From the NCBI GenBank assembly GCA_009838765.1, contig VXQX01000040.1, positions 23,748 through 87,747 of the forward strand: a DNA stretch of 64,000 nucleotides, given 5' to 3'. Position numbers and translations under genes: made by a program. This stretch comes from Gemmatimonadales bacterium (GTDB taxonomy: Bacteria > Gemmatimonadota > Gemmatimonadetes > Palauibacterales > Palauibacteraceae). Shown here piece by piece: positions 18,845 through 27,145 of the stretch (the first letter of the stretch is position 1; every line of letters begins with the position of its first letter). Under the pieces are notes generated by a model. That model saw only the letters and a program-made list of their open reading frames with translations, was not told where the DNA came from and ran no database searches.

Positions 18845-19585
18845 CTAGTCGTGCATGTGTTCCAGGTAGACGCGCTCGAGATCCGCGTGGCCGATCTCGT
18901 CCGTGCCCAGCTCCGTGACGAGGCTCCCGTAGCGCATGATGCCCACACGCGTTCCGGTCTCCTTGGCGCGAAACAGGTCGTGCGTCGCCATGAGCACCGC
19001 GACGCCGCCATGCCTGAGCCGTTCGATGAGGGCCGAGAACTCGTTGGAGGCCTTGGGGTCGAGACCGGACGTCGGCTCATCGAGCAGGAGGGCGTCGGCT
19101 TCCTTGGCCATCGCGATCGCGATGCCGACCTTCTGCCGCATGCCCTTGGAGTACTCGGACACGCGGCGGTCGACCGCGTCGCGCTCCAGGCCGGCTTCGA
19201 CGAGGATGTCGGCGAGCCGTTCGCGCCCCAGCGACCCCTTCCCGCCCAGGGCGGCGAAGTACTCGAGGTTCTCGAGTCCGCTGAGGTTGCGGTACAGCAT
19301 CACCTGTTCCGGGATGTAGGCGAGCCGGTGCTTCGTCTCGCGGTCGTGGGTGGACACGTCCATCCCGGACACCAGGGCCTGACCCGCGGACGGCGGCACG
19401 AAGCCGAGAAAAAGGTTGATCGTCGTGGTCTTCCCCGCCCCGTTGGGGCCGAGGAGGCAGTAGACCTCTCCCGGCTCGATGGCCAGGTCGAGGGCGTCGA
19501 GGGCCTGCGTGGCGCCGTAGCGCTTGCTGAGCCCGCGGGCCTCGAGGAGGGGCGGTCGCCCCGCACCCGATTCGGCGGTCTGCAT
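18845..19585 (-). CDS. ABC transporter ATP-binding protein
   Basis: 246-aa nucleotide-binding subunit. Walker A GPNGAGKT (residues 46-53), an unusual signature YSKGMRQKVGIA in place of LSGGQ, Walker B ALLLDEPTSGLD and the switch His in MATHDL are all present, so it should hydrolyse ATP. It belongs to the ABC-2/NosF-like group. It is the only ATPase in the cluster and presumably energises both downstream permease pairs. It follows the Cys/His-rich small gene after 105 bases. Confidence 0.95.
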   Translation of the reverse strand: MQTAESGAGRPPLLEARGLSKRYGATQALDALDLAIEPGEVYCLLGPNGAGKTTTINLFLGFVPPSAGQALVSGMDVSTHDRETKHRLAYIPEQVMLYRNLSGLENLEYFAALGGKGSLGRERLADILVEAGLERDAVDRRVSEYSKGMRQKVGIAIAMAKEADALLLDEPTSGLDPKASNEFSALIERLRHGGVAVLMATHDLFRAKETGTRVGIMRYGSLVTELGTDEIGHADLERVYLEHMHD

Positions 19586-19690
19586 GGATTTCCATCTCTC
19601 GCGTTGGCCGCGCCGTCACCGGCGCAACGGTCGACTAGTCTCCTGCCGATCTCCCGGACCGGCAGGGCGTCGTTTCGGTACAGCTTCTGG

Positions 19691-20023
19691 TTACAGAGAG
19701 ATGGGAAGCGGGGGAGCGCGGCTGCGGTGAGGGGAGAGGTGGACGGCCCGGACGTTCAGCCGGCGCCAGCGAAGGGCGGGACCCTGCACGAGGCTGAGTT
19801 CGCCGACGCTCGGGGTCGCCGAGGAAGCCACCGGCCCCATGTTGTGCGGCAGTTCGCAGATCAGACACGCCGCCGGGGCATGGCCCCCTTCGTCGCCCCC
19901 CTCATCATCGTGCGCGTGCGAACCTTCCGCGAGACCGACGACGACGAGCGAGAGGGCGACCGGGATTCCGGCCAGCGAGCGCGTACGGCCCCAGGATCGT
20001 CCAACGTCGACCTGGTTTGCCAT
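19691..20023 (-). CDS. Small exported Cys/His-rich protein (DUF2946-like), operon leader gene
   Basis: 110-aa product. I start at the ATG at 20023 because a strong GGGGAGG site sits before it and it begins just before a hydrophobic segment (SLAGIPVALSLVVVGLAEG). After that comes a metal-ligand-like stretch HAHDDEGGDEGGH, then AACLICELPH with a CxxC pair, and a Pro/Arg-rich end (HRSRAPPLP). His-run, CxxC and a final Arg-Ala/Gly-Pro-Pro motif are the traits of DUF2946-type proteins that accompany copper and other metal transport genes. The assignment is by pattern, not by clear homology. Confidence 0.6.
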   Translation of the reverse strand: MANQVDVGRSWGRTRSLAGIPVALSLVVVGLAEGSHAHDDEGGDEGGHAPAACLICELPHNMGPVASSATPSVGELSLVQGPALRWRRLNVRAVHLSPHRSRAPPLPISL

Positions 20024-20089
20024 GGCTCCCCTCCCCTCACGCGATCGGCGCGCCGGCCCGCCCGAGAGCGGCCGCGTCGGCGGCGGCAC

Positions 20090-20116
20090 CTTATAAAACG
20101 CACCGCTCCCGGTCAA
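20090..20116 (-). promoter_or_regulatory. Candidate sigma70 promoter of the ABC/TonB operon
   Basis: On the reverse strand TTGACC (20116-20111) and TATAAG (20095-20090) are separated by 15 bases, 67 bases upstream of the small-gene start. It overlaps the end of metB, so the operon can be transcribed independently of metB. The spacer is shorter than the ideal 17, hence moderate confidence. Confidence 0.4.
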
Positions 20117-21330
20117 CGTTGAGCCGCGGGCACCCGCCAGGCACGCGCTGACGCGCGGTCAGCCGCGGCGAGCGCCCGCTTCAGATCGGCCTCCAGGTCC
20201 TCGGCGGCCTCGATTCCCACGGACAACCGGAGCAGTCCCTCGCCGATCCCCGCGGCCAGGCGCGCGGGCTCATCCATCGACGCATGCGTCATCGTCCAGG
20301 GGTGCGCGACCAGGCTCTCCACCCCGCCCAGCGACTCGGCCAGCGCGAAGTGCTCGATCCCGTCCACGAAGGCATCCACCGCCGGCCGTCCTCCGCGCAG
20401 TTCGAACGAAACGAGGCTGCCCCACCCCGACTGCTGCCGCCGCGCCGTATCGTGCCCGGGGTGATCGGGCAGGCTCGGGTGATGGACGCGCGTGACGATG
20501 TCGCTGCGGTCCAGCAGATCCACGATGCGGAGCGCGTTCGCTTCGTGGACGCAGGTGCGCGCGTGCAGGGTCCGCATCCCCCTGAGCGTCAGATACGAGT
20601 CGAACGGGGCCCCCGACACGCCCATGACGTTGGTCCACCAGGCGATTTCTTCGAGCAGATCCCCATCCGCGGCGACCACCGCCCCGCCCACCACGTCTCC
20701 GTGGCCGTTCAGGAACTTCGTCGTCGAATGCACCACCAGATCGGCGCCGAACGCCAGCGGACGCTGGTTGACGGGCGAGAGGAAGGTGTTGTCGGCCACG
20801 CAGATCGCCCCGATTTCGCGCGCCATTCGCGCCCACGCGGCGATGTCGGTGATCCGCAGGCGCGGGTTGCTGGGCGTCTCGATCCAGATCATCCGGGGCC
20901 GGAGTCGGCGGGCGACCTCGAGCGACGCCGGGTCCCACGTATCGATGAACTCGACGCGATACCCGCCCCGGTTCGCCTCGGCGGAGAAGAGGCGGTAGCT
21001 GCCTCCGTAGCAGTCGCGAGGCGCCAGGAGCAGATCGCCCGCCGAAAGCAGGCGCGTCGATACGGCGATGGCCGACATCCCGGACGAAGTGACCACCGCT
21101 CCGCACCCTCCCTCGAGTTCGGCGATGGTTTCGGCCGCGAGGTCGCGCGTCGGGTTGGCCGTGCGCGTGTAGTCGTACTTCGCGTACACGCCCGGAGCGT
21201 CGAAGAAGAAGTTGGTGGAGAGGTGGATCGGCGGCATGACCGCCCGGTGGGCGGTGTCGGCGCCGAGTCCCGCGCGCACGGCACGGGTGATGGGGGACGA
21301 GGCAACGCGAGCGGCAGAGCGGTTGGCCAT
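20113..21330 (-). CDS. metB: Cystathionine gamma-synthase (PLP-dependent Cys/Met metabolism enzyme)
   Basis: 405-aa trans-sulfuration enzyme: joins an activated homoserine with cysteine to give cystathionine for methionine synthesis. The PLP lysine is K205 in STTKFLNGHGDVVGG. The phosphate-binding motif YDYTRTANPTRD and the segments APRDCYGGSYRLF, DNTFLSPVNQRPLA, MGVSGAPFDSYL and FALAESLGGVESL follow E. coli MetB almost position by position. This favours MetB over MetZ, MetC or MdeA, though activity with other thiols is possible. The upstream leader holds a SAM-I riboswitch, which supports a role in methionine synthesis. Ribosome site GGGGAGG precedes the ATG. Confidence 0.93.
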   Translation of the reverse strand: MANRSAARVASSPITRAVRAGLGADTAHRAVMPPIHLSTNFFFDAPGVYAKYDYTRTANPTRDLAAETIAELEGGCGAVVTSSGMSAIAVSTRLLSAGDLLLAPRDCYGGSYRLFSAEANRGGYRVEFIDTWDPASLEVARRLRPRMIWIETPSNPRLRITDIAAWARMAREIGAICVADNTFLSPVNQRPLAFGADLVVHSTTKFLNGHGDVVGGAVVAADGDLLEEIAWWTNVMGVSGAPFDSYLTLRGMRTLHARTCVHEANALRIVDLLDRSDIVTRVHHPSLPDHPGHDTARRQQSGWGSLVSFELRGGRPAVDAFVDGIEHFALAESLGGVESLVAHPWTMTHASMDEPARLAAGIGEGLLRLSVGIEAAEDLEADLKRALAAADRASARAWRVPAAQR

Positions 21331-21420
21331 GGTGACCTCCCCGGGTCTCGAGTGTACCTCATCGGACTCCGGAGATTCGACACCCTGTGACTGCGGCTAC
21401 CGCCTCGAAGGGCGGCGGGC

Positions 21421-21541
21421 GGTTCATCTTCACGGTGGAAGCGAGTCCACCGCAGGAGTTGGCACCTTTGCGGGAATGCCACTTTCCGCAGGTTGCCCCG
21501 GCGTCAACGGGCCTGTCCCTCAGCCGGTCTCGATGAGTTGT
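21421..21541 (-). promoter_or_regulatory. SAM-I (S-box) riboswitch upstream of metB
   Basis: Read on the reverse strand the leader contains the S-box core in order: CTCATCGAGA, GAGGGACAGGCCCG, GACGCC, GGGGCAACC, then an arm (GCGGAAAGTGGCATTCCCGC), AGGTGCCAACTCCTGC, a P4 hairpin GGTGGA-loop-TCCACC, and a 3' strand GAAGATGAA that pairs with CTCATC to close P1. This is the SAM-I consensus nearly throughout. Excess S-adenosylmethionine should lower metB expression. About 90 bases lie between the aptamer and the metB ATG. There GACC-CGGGGA-GGTC could hide the ribosome site, so control may be translational; no clear terminator with a U-run is visible. Confidence 0.93.
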
Positions 21542-21616
21542 CGTGCCGGCAGTTCTATGGGAGTGACCGCCGGATGTCAAACCGCGCCGGGGCGGCCGCG
21601 CCCGGCGCCGGCGGCG

Positions 21617-22099
21617 CTAGTACAGCGTTCTGTCCCGCTTCCGGGTCCAGCGCTCGAAGGCGTCCCGCGCCCGGTCGGAAGGGATCCGCACGAGTGAGAC
21701 GATCCGGCGCTCCTCGGGCGGCAGGGAGAACTCGTCGTAGATGTCTTCGTCGCTGAACCGGATGCGCGCCGCGTCCCGGCGGGTGTTCGCGTAATAGACG
21801 CGGCGGATGCGGCTCCAGTAGATCGCTCCCAGGCACATGGGGCACGGTTCGCAGCTTGCGTAGATCTCGCAGCCGCCGAGATCGAACGTGCCCAGGCGGT
21901 CGCAGGCGCTTCGAATCGCCTGGATTTCGGCGTGGGCCGTGGGGTCGTTGTCCAGCGTGACGCGGTTCGTCCCCTCCGCCACGACCTCGCCGTCCTTCAC
22001 CACGACGGCGCCGAACGGCCCGCCGCCCTCCTCCACGCTGCGCTCGGACAGGTCGATGGCCCGCCTCATGAACTCGTCATTCATCACGTCATTCATCAC
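21617..22099 (-). CDS. Nucleoside/guanine deaminase (GuaD/TadA family)
   Basis: 160-aa zinc-dependent deaminase of the cytidine-deaminase superfamily. Zinc ligands and the catalytic Glu appear in PTAHAEIQAIR (HAE) and SCEPCPMCLGAIYWSRI (PCxxC). The order GGPFGAVVVKDG...NDPTAHAE...SCEPCPMCLGAIYW...DAARIRFSDEDIY matches Bacillus GuaD closely, so guanine deaminase (guanine to xanthine) is the best guess. A tRNA adenosine deaminase is less likely. Several in-frame ATGs (22099, 22096, 22084) offer alternative starts. It stands alone, just upstream of the metB leader on the same strand. Confidence 0.85.
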   Translation of the reverse strand: MMNDVMNDEFMRRAIDLSERSVEEGGGPFGAVVVKDGEVVAEGTNRVTLDNDPTAHAEIQAIRSACDRLGTFDLGGCEIYASCEPCPMCLGAIYWSRIRRVYYANTRRDAARIRFSDEDIYDEFSLPPEERRIVSLVRIPSDRARDAFERWTRKRDRTLY

Positions 22100-22249
22100 G
22101 ACGCTCGTTTCGCCAGGGGCGTGCGCGGTCGATTCCGGCCGGCCGTCTCACGGCGGTCGACTCGCGGAGCACTCCCCGAATATACTCACCACGTCCCGTC
22201 CCCGGTTTCCGCCGGGGCGCCTTCTCCCCATACCCTGCGGCGTACGCGA

Positions 22250-23182
22250 TTGACCAGCTCTTCGAGTGGCCGTCCGCCCCGGCGGCGAGCGCGCGACTAC
22301 ACGGTCGACCTCGGGCTCCTGGCGACGGCAGTCATCTGGGGCATCAACTTCTCCGTCGTGAAGATCGTTCTGCGGGAGTTCGAGCCGCTGGCGTTCAACG
22401 CCCTCCGCTTTCCGTTCGCGGCGCTGGCGGTCTGGTGCCTCCTCCGGGCCACGGGGCGCCGGGTGCTCCCGCCGCGGAGCGAGTGGGGGCGGATCGCGGG
22501 ACTCGCGGTGGTGGGCCACGTGATCTTCCAGGCCGTCTTCATCTACGGCATCGACCTGACGCTGACCGGGAACGCCGCCCTGCTCCTCTCCACGAGTCCC
22601 GTGTGGGTGCTTCTGATCGCGTCCGCGCTCGGGCGGGAGCGGTTCAGCCTCGCAATGCTCCTGGGCGTCGTCGCCACGCTCGCCGGCATGGCGATCCTCA
22701 TCACCGGCGGCACGCAGGAAGTCGGAGGCGCCGGCCTCGGCGACCTGCTCGTCCTCGGCGCCGCGCTCTCCTGGGCGTCCTTCACCGTCTTCGGACGCCG
22801 CATCACGAAGCGCCGCGGAGCGCTGGAGGTGACGGCGTGGACGTTGTGGGCCGCACTTCCCGTGATCGTCATCATGGGGATCCCGGACCTGATGCGCGTC
22901 GACTGGAGTTCGATCCCCGTGGGGATATGGTTCGCGACGGCCTACACGGGCGTCTTCGGGATCGCGATCGCCTACCTGCTCTGGTCGCGGGGCATGAAGA
23001 CCATCGGGCAGAGCCGGACGGCGGTGTACCAGAACCTCGTCCCGGTGATCGCGCTGGCGACGGCGTGGATGTGGCTGGGTGAGACGCCCACGCCGCAGCA
23101 ACTCGCGGGCGCCGCCGTCATTCTCTCGGGCATCGCGGTGGCGCGCGGCCTCGCCGGGCGCCGGCGCCGGCGGGCGCGCTGA
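22250..23182 (+). CDS. EamA/DMT family transporter
   Basis: About 310-aa ten-helix transporter of two EamA repeats. First repeat: VDLGLLATAVIWGINFSVVK through NAALLLSTSPVWVLLIASAL. Second: GLGDLLVLGAALSWASFTVF through NLVPVIALATAWMWLGE. Substrate unknown; family members export amino acids, metabolites or nucleosides. No ATG lies near the start; the TTG at 22250 is the best in-frame candidate before the first helix, without a convincing ribosome site, so the start is uncertain. Divergent from the guaD-like gene. It ends with a basic Arg-rich tail typical of a cytoplasmic C-terminus. Confidence 0.85.
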   Translation: MTSSSSGRPPRRRARDYTVDLGLLATAVIWGINFSVVKIVLREFEPLAFNALRFPFAALAVWCLLRATGRRVLPPRSEWGRIAGLAVVGHVIFQAVFIYGIDLTLTGNAALLLSTSPVWVLLIASALGRERFSLAMLLGVVATLAGMAILITGGTQEVGGAGLGDLLVLGAALSWASFTVFGRRITKRRGALEVTAWTLWAALPVIVIMGIPDLMRVDWSSIPVGIWFATAYTGVFGIAIAYLLWSRGMKTIGQSRTAVYQNLVPVIALATAWMWLGETPTPQQLAGAAVILSGIAVARGLAGRRRRRAR

Positions 23183-23321
23183 ACTGCGCGGGGCGGGCCC
23201 GCGACCGGCGGAGGCTCGAATTCCTTGACATGCTCGCGACCTCCACGGGATACTGCCCCCAAGCCTGGGCCACCTATCGGGAACCCACTCGTGACCCACT
23301 CGTCGGGAAGGGGCGTTTTCC

Positions 23322-23699
23322 ATGATTCGCTCAATGATTCGCTCATCGTTTCTGGCTGCGCTGCTCGCGGCCACCGTCGGCTTCATCCACGCGCCCGTCG
23401 CTCCATCCGGCTCGATCGGCACGGGTCCGGGCCAGATCAGCCCGCGCAAGGCTTACGCGCAGGGCAAGGCATTGACGTTCAAGGTGCTGGTCTGCGACGA
23501 CTGCCCGCTGCAGAAGAGCGAACTCGACCGCGAGCGGGCGCTGAGCCTGACGGCCAGCCTCGAGGCGGTGTACGAGGAGGAGGAGACCGGGTCGCCGGAC
23601 GAAGAGGCCGTGAAGGCGCTGTGCGGTCCCGGCGTCGACGACTGCGGCATCCGCATGGAGGTCGTGCACTACTTCCTCAGCCGCCGGTTCAAGCTCTGA
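23322..23699 (+). CDS. Small exported hypothetical protein with a CDDC motif
   Basis: 125-aa product with an N-terminal signal sequence (SSFLAALLAATVGFIHAPV). The mature part begins near KALTFKVLVCDDCPLQKSE and contains a CxxC pair and a later Cys pair (LCGPGVDDCGI), four cysteines in all. These could form disulfides or bind metal. Alternative ATG at 23334. It lies 47 bases upstream of an outer-membrane barrel gene with no obvious terminator between, so the two are probably co-transcribed. Family not recognised. Confidence 0.6.
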   Translation: MIRSMIRSSFLAALLAATVGFIHAPVAPSGSIGTGPGQISPRKAYAQGKALTFKVLVCDDCPLQKSELDRERALSLTASLEAVYEEEETGSPDEEAVKALCGPGVDDCGIRMEVVHYFLSRRFKL

Positions 23700-23746
23700 T
23701 CCCGAGGATCCCGAGGAGCACTCCGACCGGGGAAGGAGACTCAGCG

Positions 23747-24700
23747 ATGTCTCACGTTCGTCGAATGTTCGCAGTTGCCCTGACGTGCTCGAGTCTCGCG
23801 GCGTGCCTGTCCGCCCGACCGGGCCTGGCGCAGGGTACCGCCTGGATCGCGGAGCCGGGGACCGGCAGCATCAGCGTTTCGTACGTGAATCAGAACGCCA
23901 CCGAGTTCTACCGCGCGACCACGGCCACCCAGGGACCGCTGGAAGCGACCGGCGCGAACCTCGCGCAGAATACGGTGTGGATCGGATTCAACTACGCGCT
24001 GCACGACGCCGTGGCCCTGGATGTGCAGAGCGCGTGGGCGCGGAGCTACGTGGCGGGAGGCGTCGGACCGTCCGGCGGCGAGGAGAGCTACAGCGGCCTC
24101 TTCGATTCCAATATCGCCGTGACGTGGCGCGTCGTCGACGAACTGGTCAGCAACGCACCCAGCGTTGCGTTCCGGGTCGGCGCGATCATCGCCGGCGGCT
24201 ACGACACGGGCTACATCAACTCGCTGGGCGACGGAGGCAGCGGCGTCGAGGCGTCGTTCATCGTCGGGAAGTTCTGGGACGCCGTCGGGGTCTCGGGGGA
24301 GGTCGGCTACCGAACCCGCGGGAGCACCGAAGTCAACCCCAACGCGGTCGGACCGTCCACGGCCGCGGGCGAGACGGTCGACATACCCGATGACATGTTC
24401 GTCAACCTGTGGCTCTTCGTTCCGGTGAGCAGCCGACTGACGCTCGGCGTCGATTACCGGATGGTCAACGCGTTGTCGGGTATCGACATCGGCGGTGAAG
24501 GGTTCTCGCCGAGCCGGTTTCCGGGACTGGAGGAAGACGCCCGGATCCTGGGCGGACGGCTGATCGCCGACCTGACCGGCACCCTCGGCGCGAGCGCATT
24601 TTTCGGCCAGGTCGTGGGCGGGAGAAACACGGCCAAGTCGCGCATCTTCGGCCTCGGTCTCAACGTCGGGTTCGGCGGGAGCTTCGGCGGCGGCCTCTGA
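23747..24700 (+). CDS. Predicted outer-membrane beta-barrel protein
   Basis: 317-aa product with signal peptide (LTCSSLAACLSARPGLAQG). The rest consists of alternating-residue beta strands with frequent aromatic girdles (VWIGFNYALHDAVALDVQ, SFIVGKFWDAVGVSGEVGY, NLWLFVPVSSRLTLGVDYR) and ends IFGLGLNVGFGGSFGGGL, as expected of a transporter-like barrel (compare the 'phenol degradation MetA pathway' porins). An excellent ribosome site (GGAAGGAG) precedes the ATG. Function unknown; the neighbour upstream is a small secreted Cys protein. Confidence 0.72.
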   Translation: MSHVRRMFAVALTCSSLAACLSARPGLAQGTAWIAEPGTGSISVSYVNQNATEFYRATTATQGPLEATGANLAQNTVWIGFNYALHDAVALDVQSAWARSYVAGGVGPSGGEESYSGLFDSNIAVTWRVVDELVSNAPSVAFRVGAIIAGGYDTGYINSLGDGGSGVEASFIVGKFWDAVGVSGEVGYRTRGSTEVNPNAVGPSTAAGETVDIPDDMFVNLWLFVPVSSRLTLGVDYRMVNALSGIDIGGEGFSPSRFPGLEEDARILGGRLIADLTGTLGASAFFGQVVGGRNTAKSRIFGLGLNVGFGGSFGGGL

Positions 24701-24722
24701 TCGCCGCCGCCGACTCCGGCGG

Positions 24723-25565
24723 TCACCGAGGATCCGGCGCGTTCAGATTCCAGTCGTACTCATGGTCGATGGAGCCGTCGAAATCGCGTAGCTGCTCCGC
24801 GAGGTCGCCCTCCGCGTACTCGCGCAGATGCTCCAGCACGCCGGCCTCGGAGTCCCCGAAGTCCTCCTGGTACCAGAAGTAGATGCTGGAAACGACGCCG
24901 AACGCCTCGTCCAGAAGCTCGGCCCCCCGCGGGTGGTTCACGTAGTCCCGCGCTCCCTGCTCCAGCAGCCGCTCGAGGTTCTCGGCCGTGTAGGCATCGG
25001 TCGCCAGGTTGGGGCAGCCGATGCTGGCGCAGTTCACGGCGTAGTGGATCCGGTTGTCCTGCCAGATGGGACGCAGGATGTCGTGCTCGATGTTGTCCAG
25101 CGTCAACGGCTGCCCGCCGACCATCGCGTGTACGTCGCCCCACGGCCCGGTGCCGGGGATCAGACCTTCATGGATGTCCTTGATCGAGTCCACGGGGTAC
25201 TCGTCCAGAACTACCTTGACGGTCACCGCGTTGTAGAGATTGATCCAGTACGCCATCTGCACGTCCCTCGCGTACTGCCGCGGGTTCAGCCCCTGCAGGT
25301 AGTCGATGTACCCGTCGAGGCGCTGCCGGTCGGCCTCGTTCGCCTTCAGCGCCGCGTAGTCGACGAGGTAGACCCCGGACGGATCGTCGGTGATCACGTA
25401 GGTGTCGAGGAGCGCCTGCCAGTCGCCGTGGACGAGGCGCTCGGCATTGTTCGGGTCGTGGTCGGCCCAGGACGCATCGACGGACGGCCCGCCGCACGAC
25501 ACTCCGCCCAGCGTGAGAAGCCCGAACGCGAGGGGGCGTCCGGCCCGCGATATCGAACGTTTCAT
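24723..25565 (-). CDS. DUF547 domain exported (lipo)protein
   Basis: 280-aa protein with a signal peptide and a possible lipobox (GGVSCGG, Cys24). The body is a DUF547 domain: VYLVDYAALKANEADRQ, QMAYWINLYNAVTVKVVLD, GQPLTLDNIEHDILRP, IHYAVNCASIGCPNLATDAY and a final piece around YDWNLN. DUF547 resembles papain-like or transglutaminase-like folds with Cys/His residues, but no activity is established. It converges on the barrel gene, with only 22 bases between the stops, where a GC-rich hairpin may serve as a shared terminator. Confidence 0.88.
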   Translation of the reverse strand: MKRSISRAGRPLAFGLLTLGGVSCGGPSVDASWADHDPNNAERLVHGDWQALLDTYVITDDPSGVYLVDYAALKANEADRQRLDGYIDYLQGLNPRQYARDVQMAYWINLYNAVTVKVVLDEYPVDSIKDIHEGLIPGTGPWGDVHAMVGGQPLTLDNIEHDILRPIWQDNRIHYAVNCASIGCPNLATDAYTAENLERLLEQGARDYVNHPRGAELLDEAFGVVSSIYFWYQEDFGDSEAGVLEHLREYAEGDLAEQLRDFDGSIDHEYDWNLNAPDPR

Positions 25566-25688
25566 CTTCGTTGGTTCCCTTTCGGTTTCGGCAAGTCCCG
25601 ACTCCCACCTTCGACCGGCCGAAGCGGCGCCGCAAGGCGTTCACGGGCACTTGCACGACCCGCGGGCGGTGCGGGATCGGCCTTGACC

Positions 25689-27071
25689 TTACCGACCTTC
25701 GATCCGATCCGGCCTGCGAGGGTCCGCGCGCTGGCCTGCGCGCCGGCGTGCGCGCCGGATCGCGTCGCATCCCATGGCCAGCAGGATCAAGCCGTACTCC
25801 ACCGGCCGCACCCAGGGCGGATGTCCGAAGGGTTCCATCTGCAGGTCGTTCAGATTCAGTCCCGTCACGTACGAAAGCAGCACCGCCACCGACGCCGTCC
25901 AGGCCCACGCGCTCGGTCGGATCGCCGCGAAGGGCAGCAGCCACAGCAGGTACCAGGCGTTGACCACCGGCCACAGCGCGAGCAGCCCGCCGTAGATCCA
26001 GTCGCCGCGGGGAACGGCCGCGGAAGCCGACCGCCGGTAGACCACAAGATACGAGGCCACGCCGGCCGCCAGCACGAGCCCGCAGACCGCGCGGGCGGCG
26101 GGATTGGACATCCACGGCTTGAGGAAGGAGAACAGGGCGGCGTTGAACTCCCACTCCCGCGCAAAGACCACCAGCGTCGCCAGATCGGTGCCGCCCTGCC
26201 ACGCGAACGGCAGGTAGAGCAGCAGCAGCACGCCCGCGAACACTCCCCAGTCGATCGGGCGGGCGCGGGCCAGAACGAACGGCACCAGCAGGAGCGCCAG
26301 CACCTTTGCGCCGACGGCCAGCGCCATACATACGGCCGCGGGACGCAGGCGGCCTCGCTGCGACATCACGATCGCCGAGAGCAGCAGGCAGACGGCGATG
26401 CCGTCGGGATGGGCGGTAAACGCAATCTCCTTGACCACCAGCGGGCACCAGGCATAGAGCAGCACGGCGCGCGCCGGCGCCAGCCGGAGCAGCAGCCCGA
26501 TGGCGGCGAGGTCGACGAGGATCAGCGGCCCCTGCAGAGCCACTATGCTGCCCGGGCTCAGCGCATACCCCAGCAGGAAGATGAGCTGGGTCACGGGCCC
26601 GTAGATCGTCGGCAGCTCAGGGTAGTTGACCTGGTCGAGGATACGCTGGAACTGCGCCGGCACGGCGAGGTCGGTGAAGAAAGCTTCCGGCGGCACGCCG
26701 TAAGGGGTGCCGTCCTGCGCGAAACGATAGGCGTCCCAGAGGTAGCGGTAGAAGTCGTCCTCGTAGATCGGGCCGCCGAACAATCCGAAGATTCGGAAGA
26801 GGATGGCCCAGCCTATGAGCCGGCCCGGCGAAAGCGCCTCGGAGGGATGGCGGCGATGGTATGCGTACAGGCCGAAGGTGAGCAGAGCGGCCCACACGGC
26901 CGCGCCGAGGAAGAGGATCAGCGGCGGCTCGCCCGATTGCCGGGCGGACCACGCCAGCACGCCGTAGGCCAGCGCGCACCCGAGCCCCGCGGCGTCGACC
27001 GGTTTGAGTGAGGGCAGCACTCGCGGAATCCGCATCCGCGCAAACGTGACGCGGGGCCCGGCGCCCGTCAA
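25689..27071 (-). CDS. GT-C type membrane glycosyltransferase (DUF2029/mannosyltransferase-like)
   Basis: 460-aa polytopic membrane protein with about 11-12 helices. The first large loop has GPIYEDDFYRYLWDAYRFA, the acidic catalytic motif and (D/N)xYRYLWDG-like pattern of polyprenol-phosphate-sugar dependent transferases, followed by GTPYGVPPEAFF. Helices such as AVLLYAWCPLVVKEIAFTAH and AKVLALLLVPFVLA fit the family. Likely adds a sugar to a lipid or protein from a polyprenyl-phosphate donor; acceptor unknown. A second ATG at 27035 (MRIPRVLP) may be the real start. Divergent from mocA. Confidence 0.82.
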   Translation of the reverse strand: MTGAGPRVTFARMRIPRVLPSLKPVDAAGLGCALAYGVLAWSARQSGEPPLILFLGAAVWAALLTFGLYAYHRRHPSEALSPGRLIGWAILFRIFGLFGGPIYEDDFYRYLWDAYRFAQDGTPYGVPPEAFFTDLAVPAQFQRILDQVNYPELPTIYGPVTQLIFLLGYALSPGSIVALQGPLILVDLAAIGLLLRLAPARAVLLYAWCPLVVKEIAFTAHPDGIAVCLLLSAIVMSQRGRLRPAAVCMALAVGAKVLALLLVPFVLARARPIDWGVFAGVLLLLYLPFAWQGGTDLATLVVFAREWEFNAALFSFLKPWMSNPAARAVCGLVLAAGVASYLVVYRRSASAAVPRGDWIYGGLLALWPVVNAWYLLWLLPFAAIRPSAWAWTASVAVLLSYVTGLNLNDLQMEPFGHPPWVRPVEYGLILLAMGCDAIRRARRRAGQRADPRRPDRIEGR

Positions 27072-27145
27072 CGCGGGGGGAACCGGCCGTCGGCGGTGTG
27101 GCGGGAGGCTCGCGGCGGTCGCCGGAGCCGGCCTACTTTGGAGCC

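Noticed and set aside
24700..24722. Intrinsic terminator between the barrel and DUF547 genes
   Set aside because: A GC-rich inverted repeat exists but no T-run follows on either strand.
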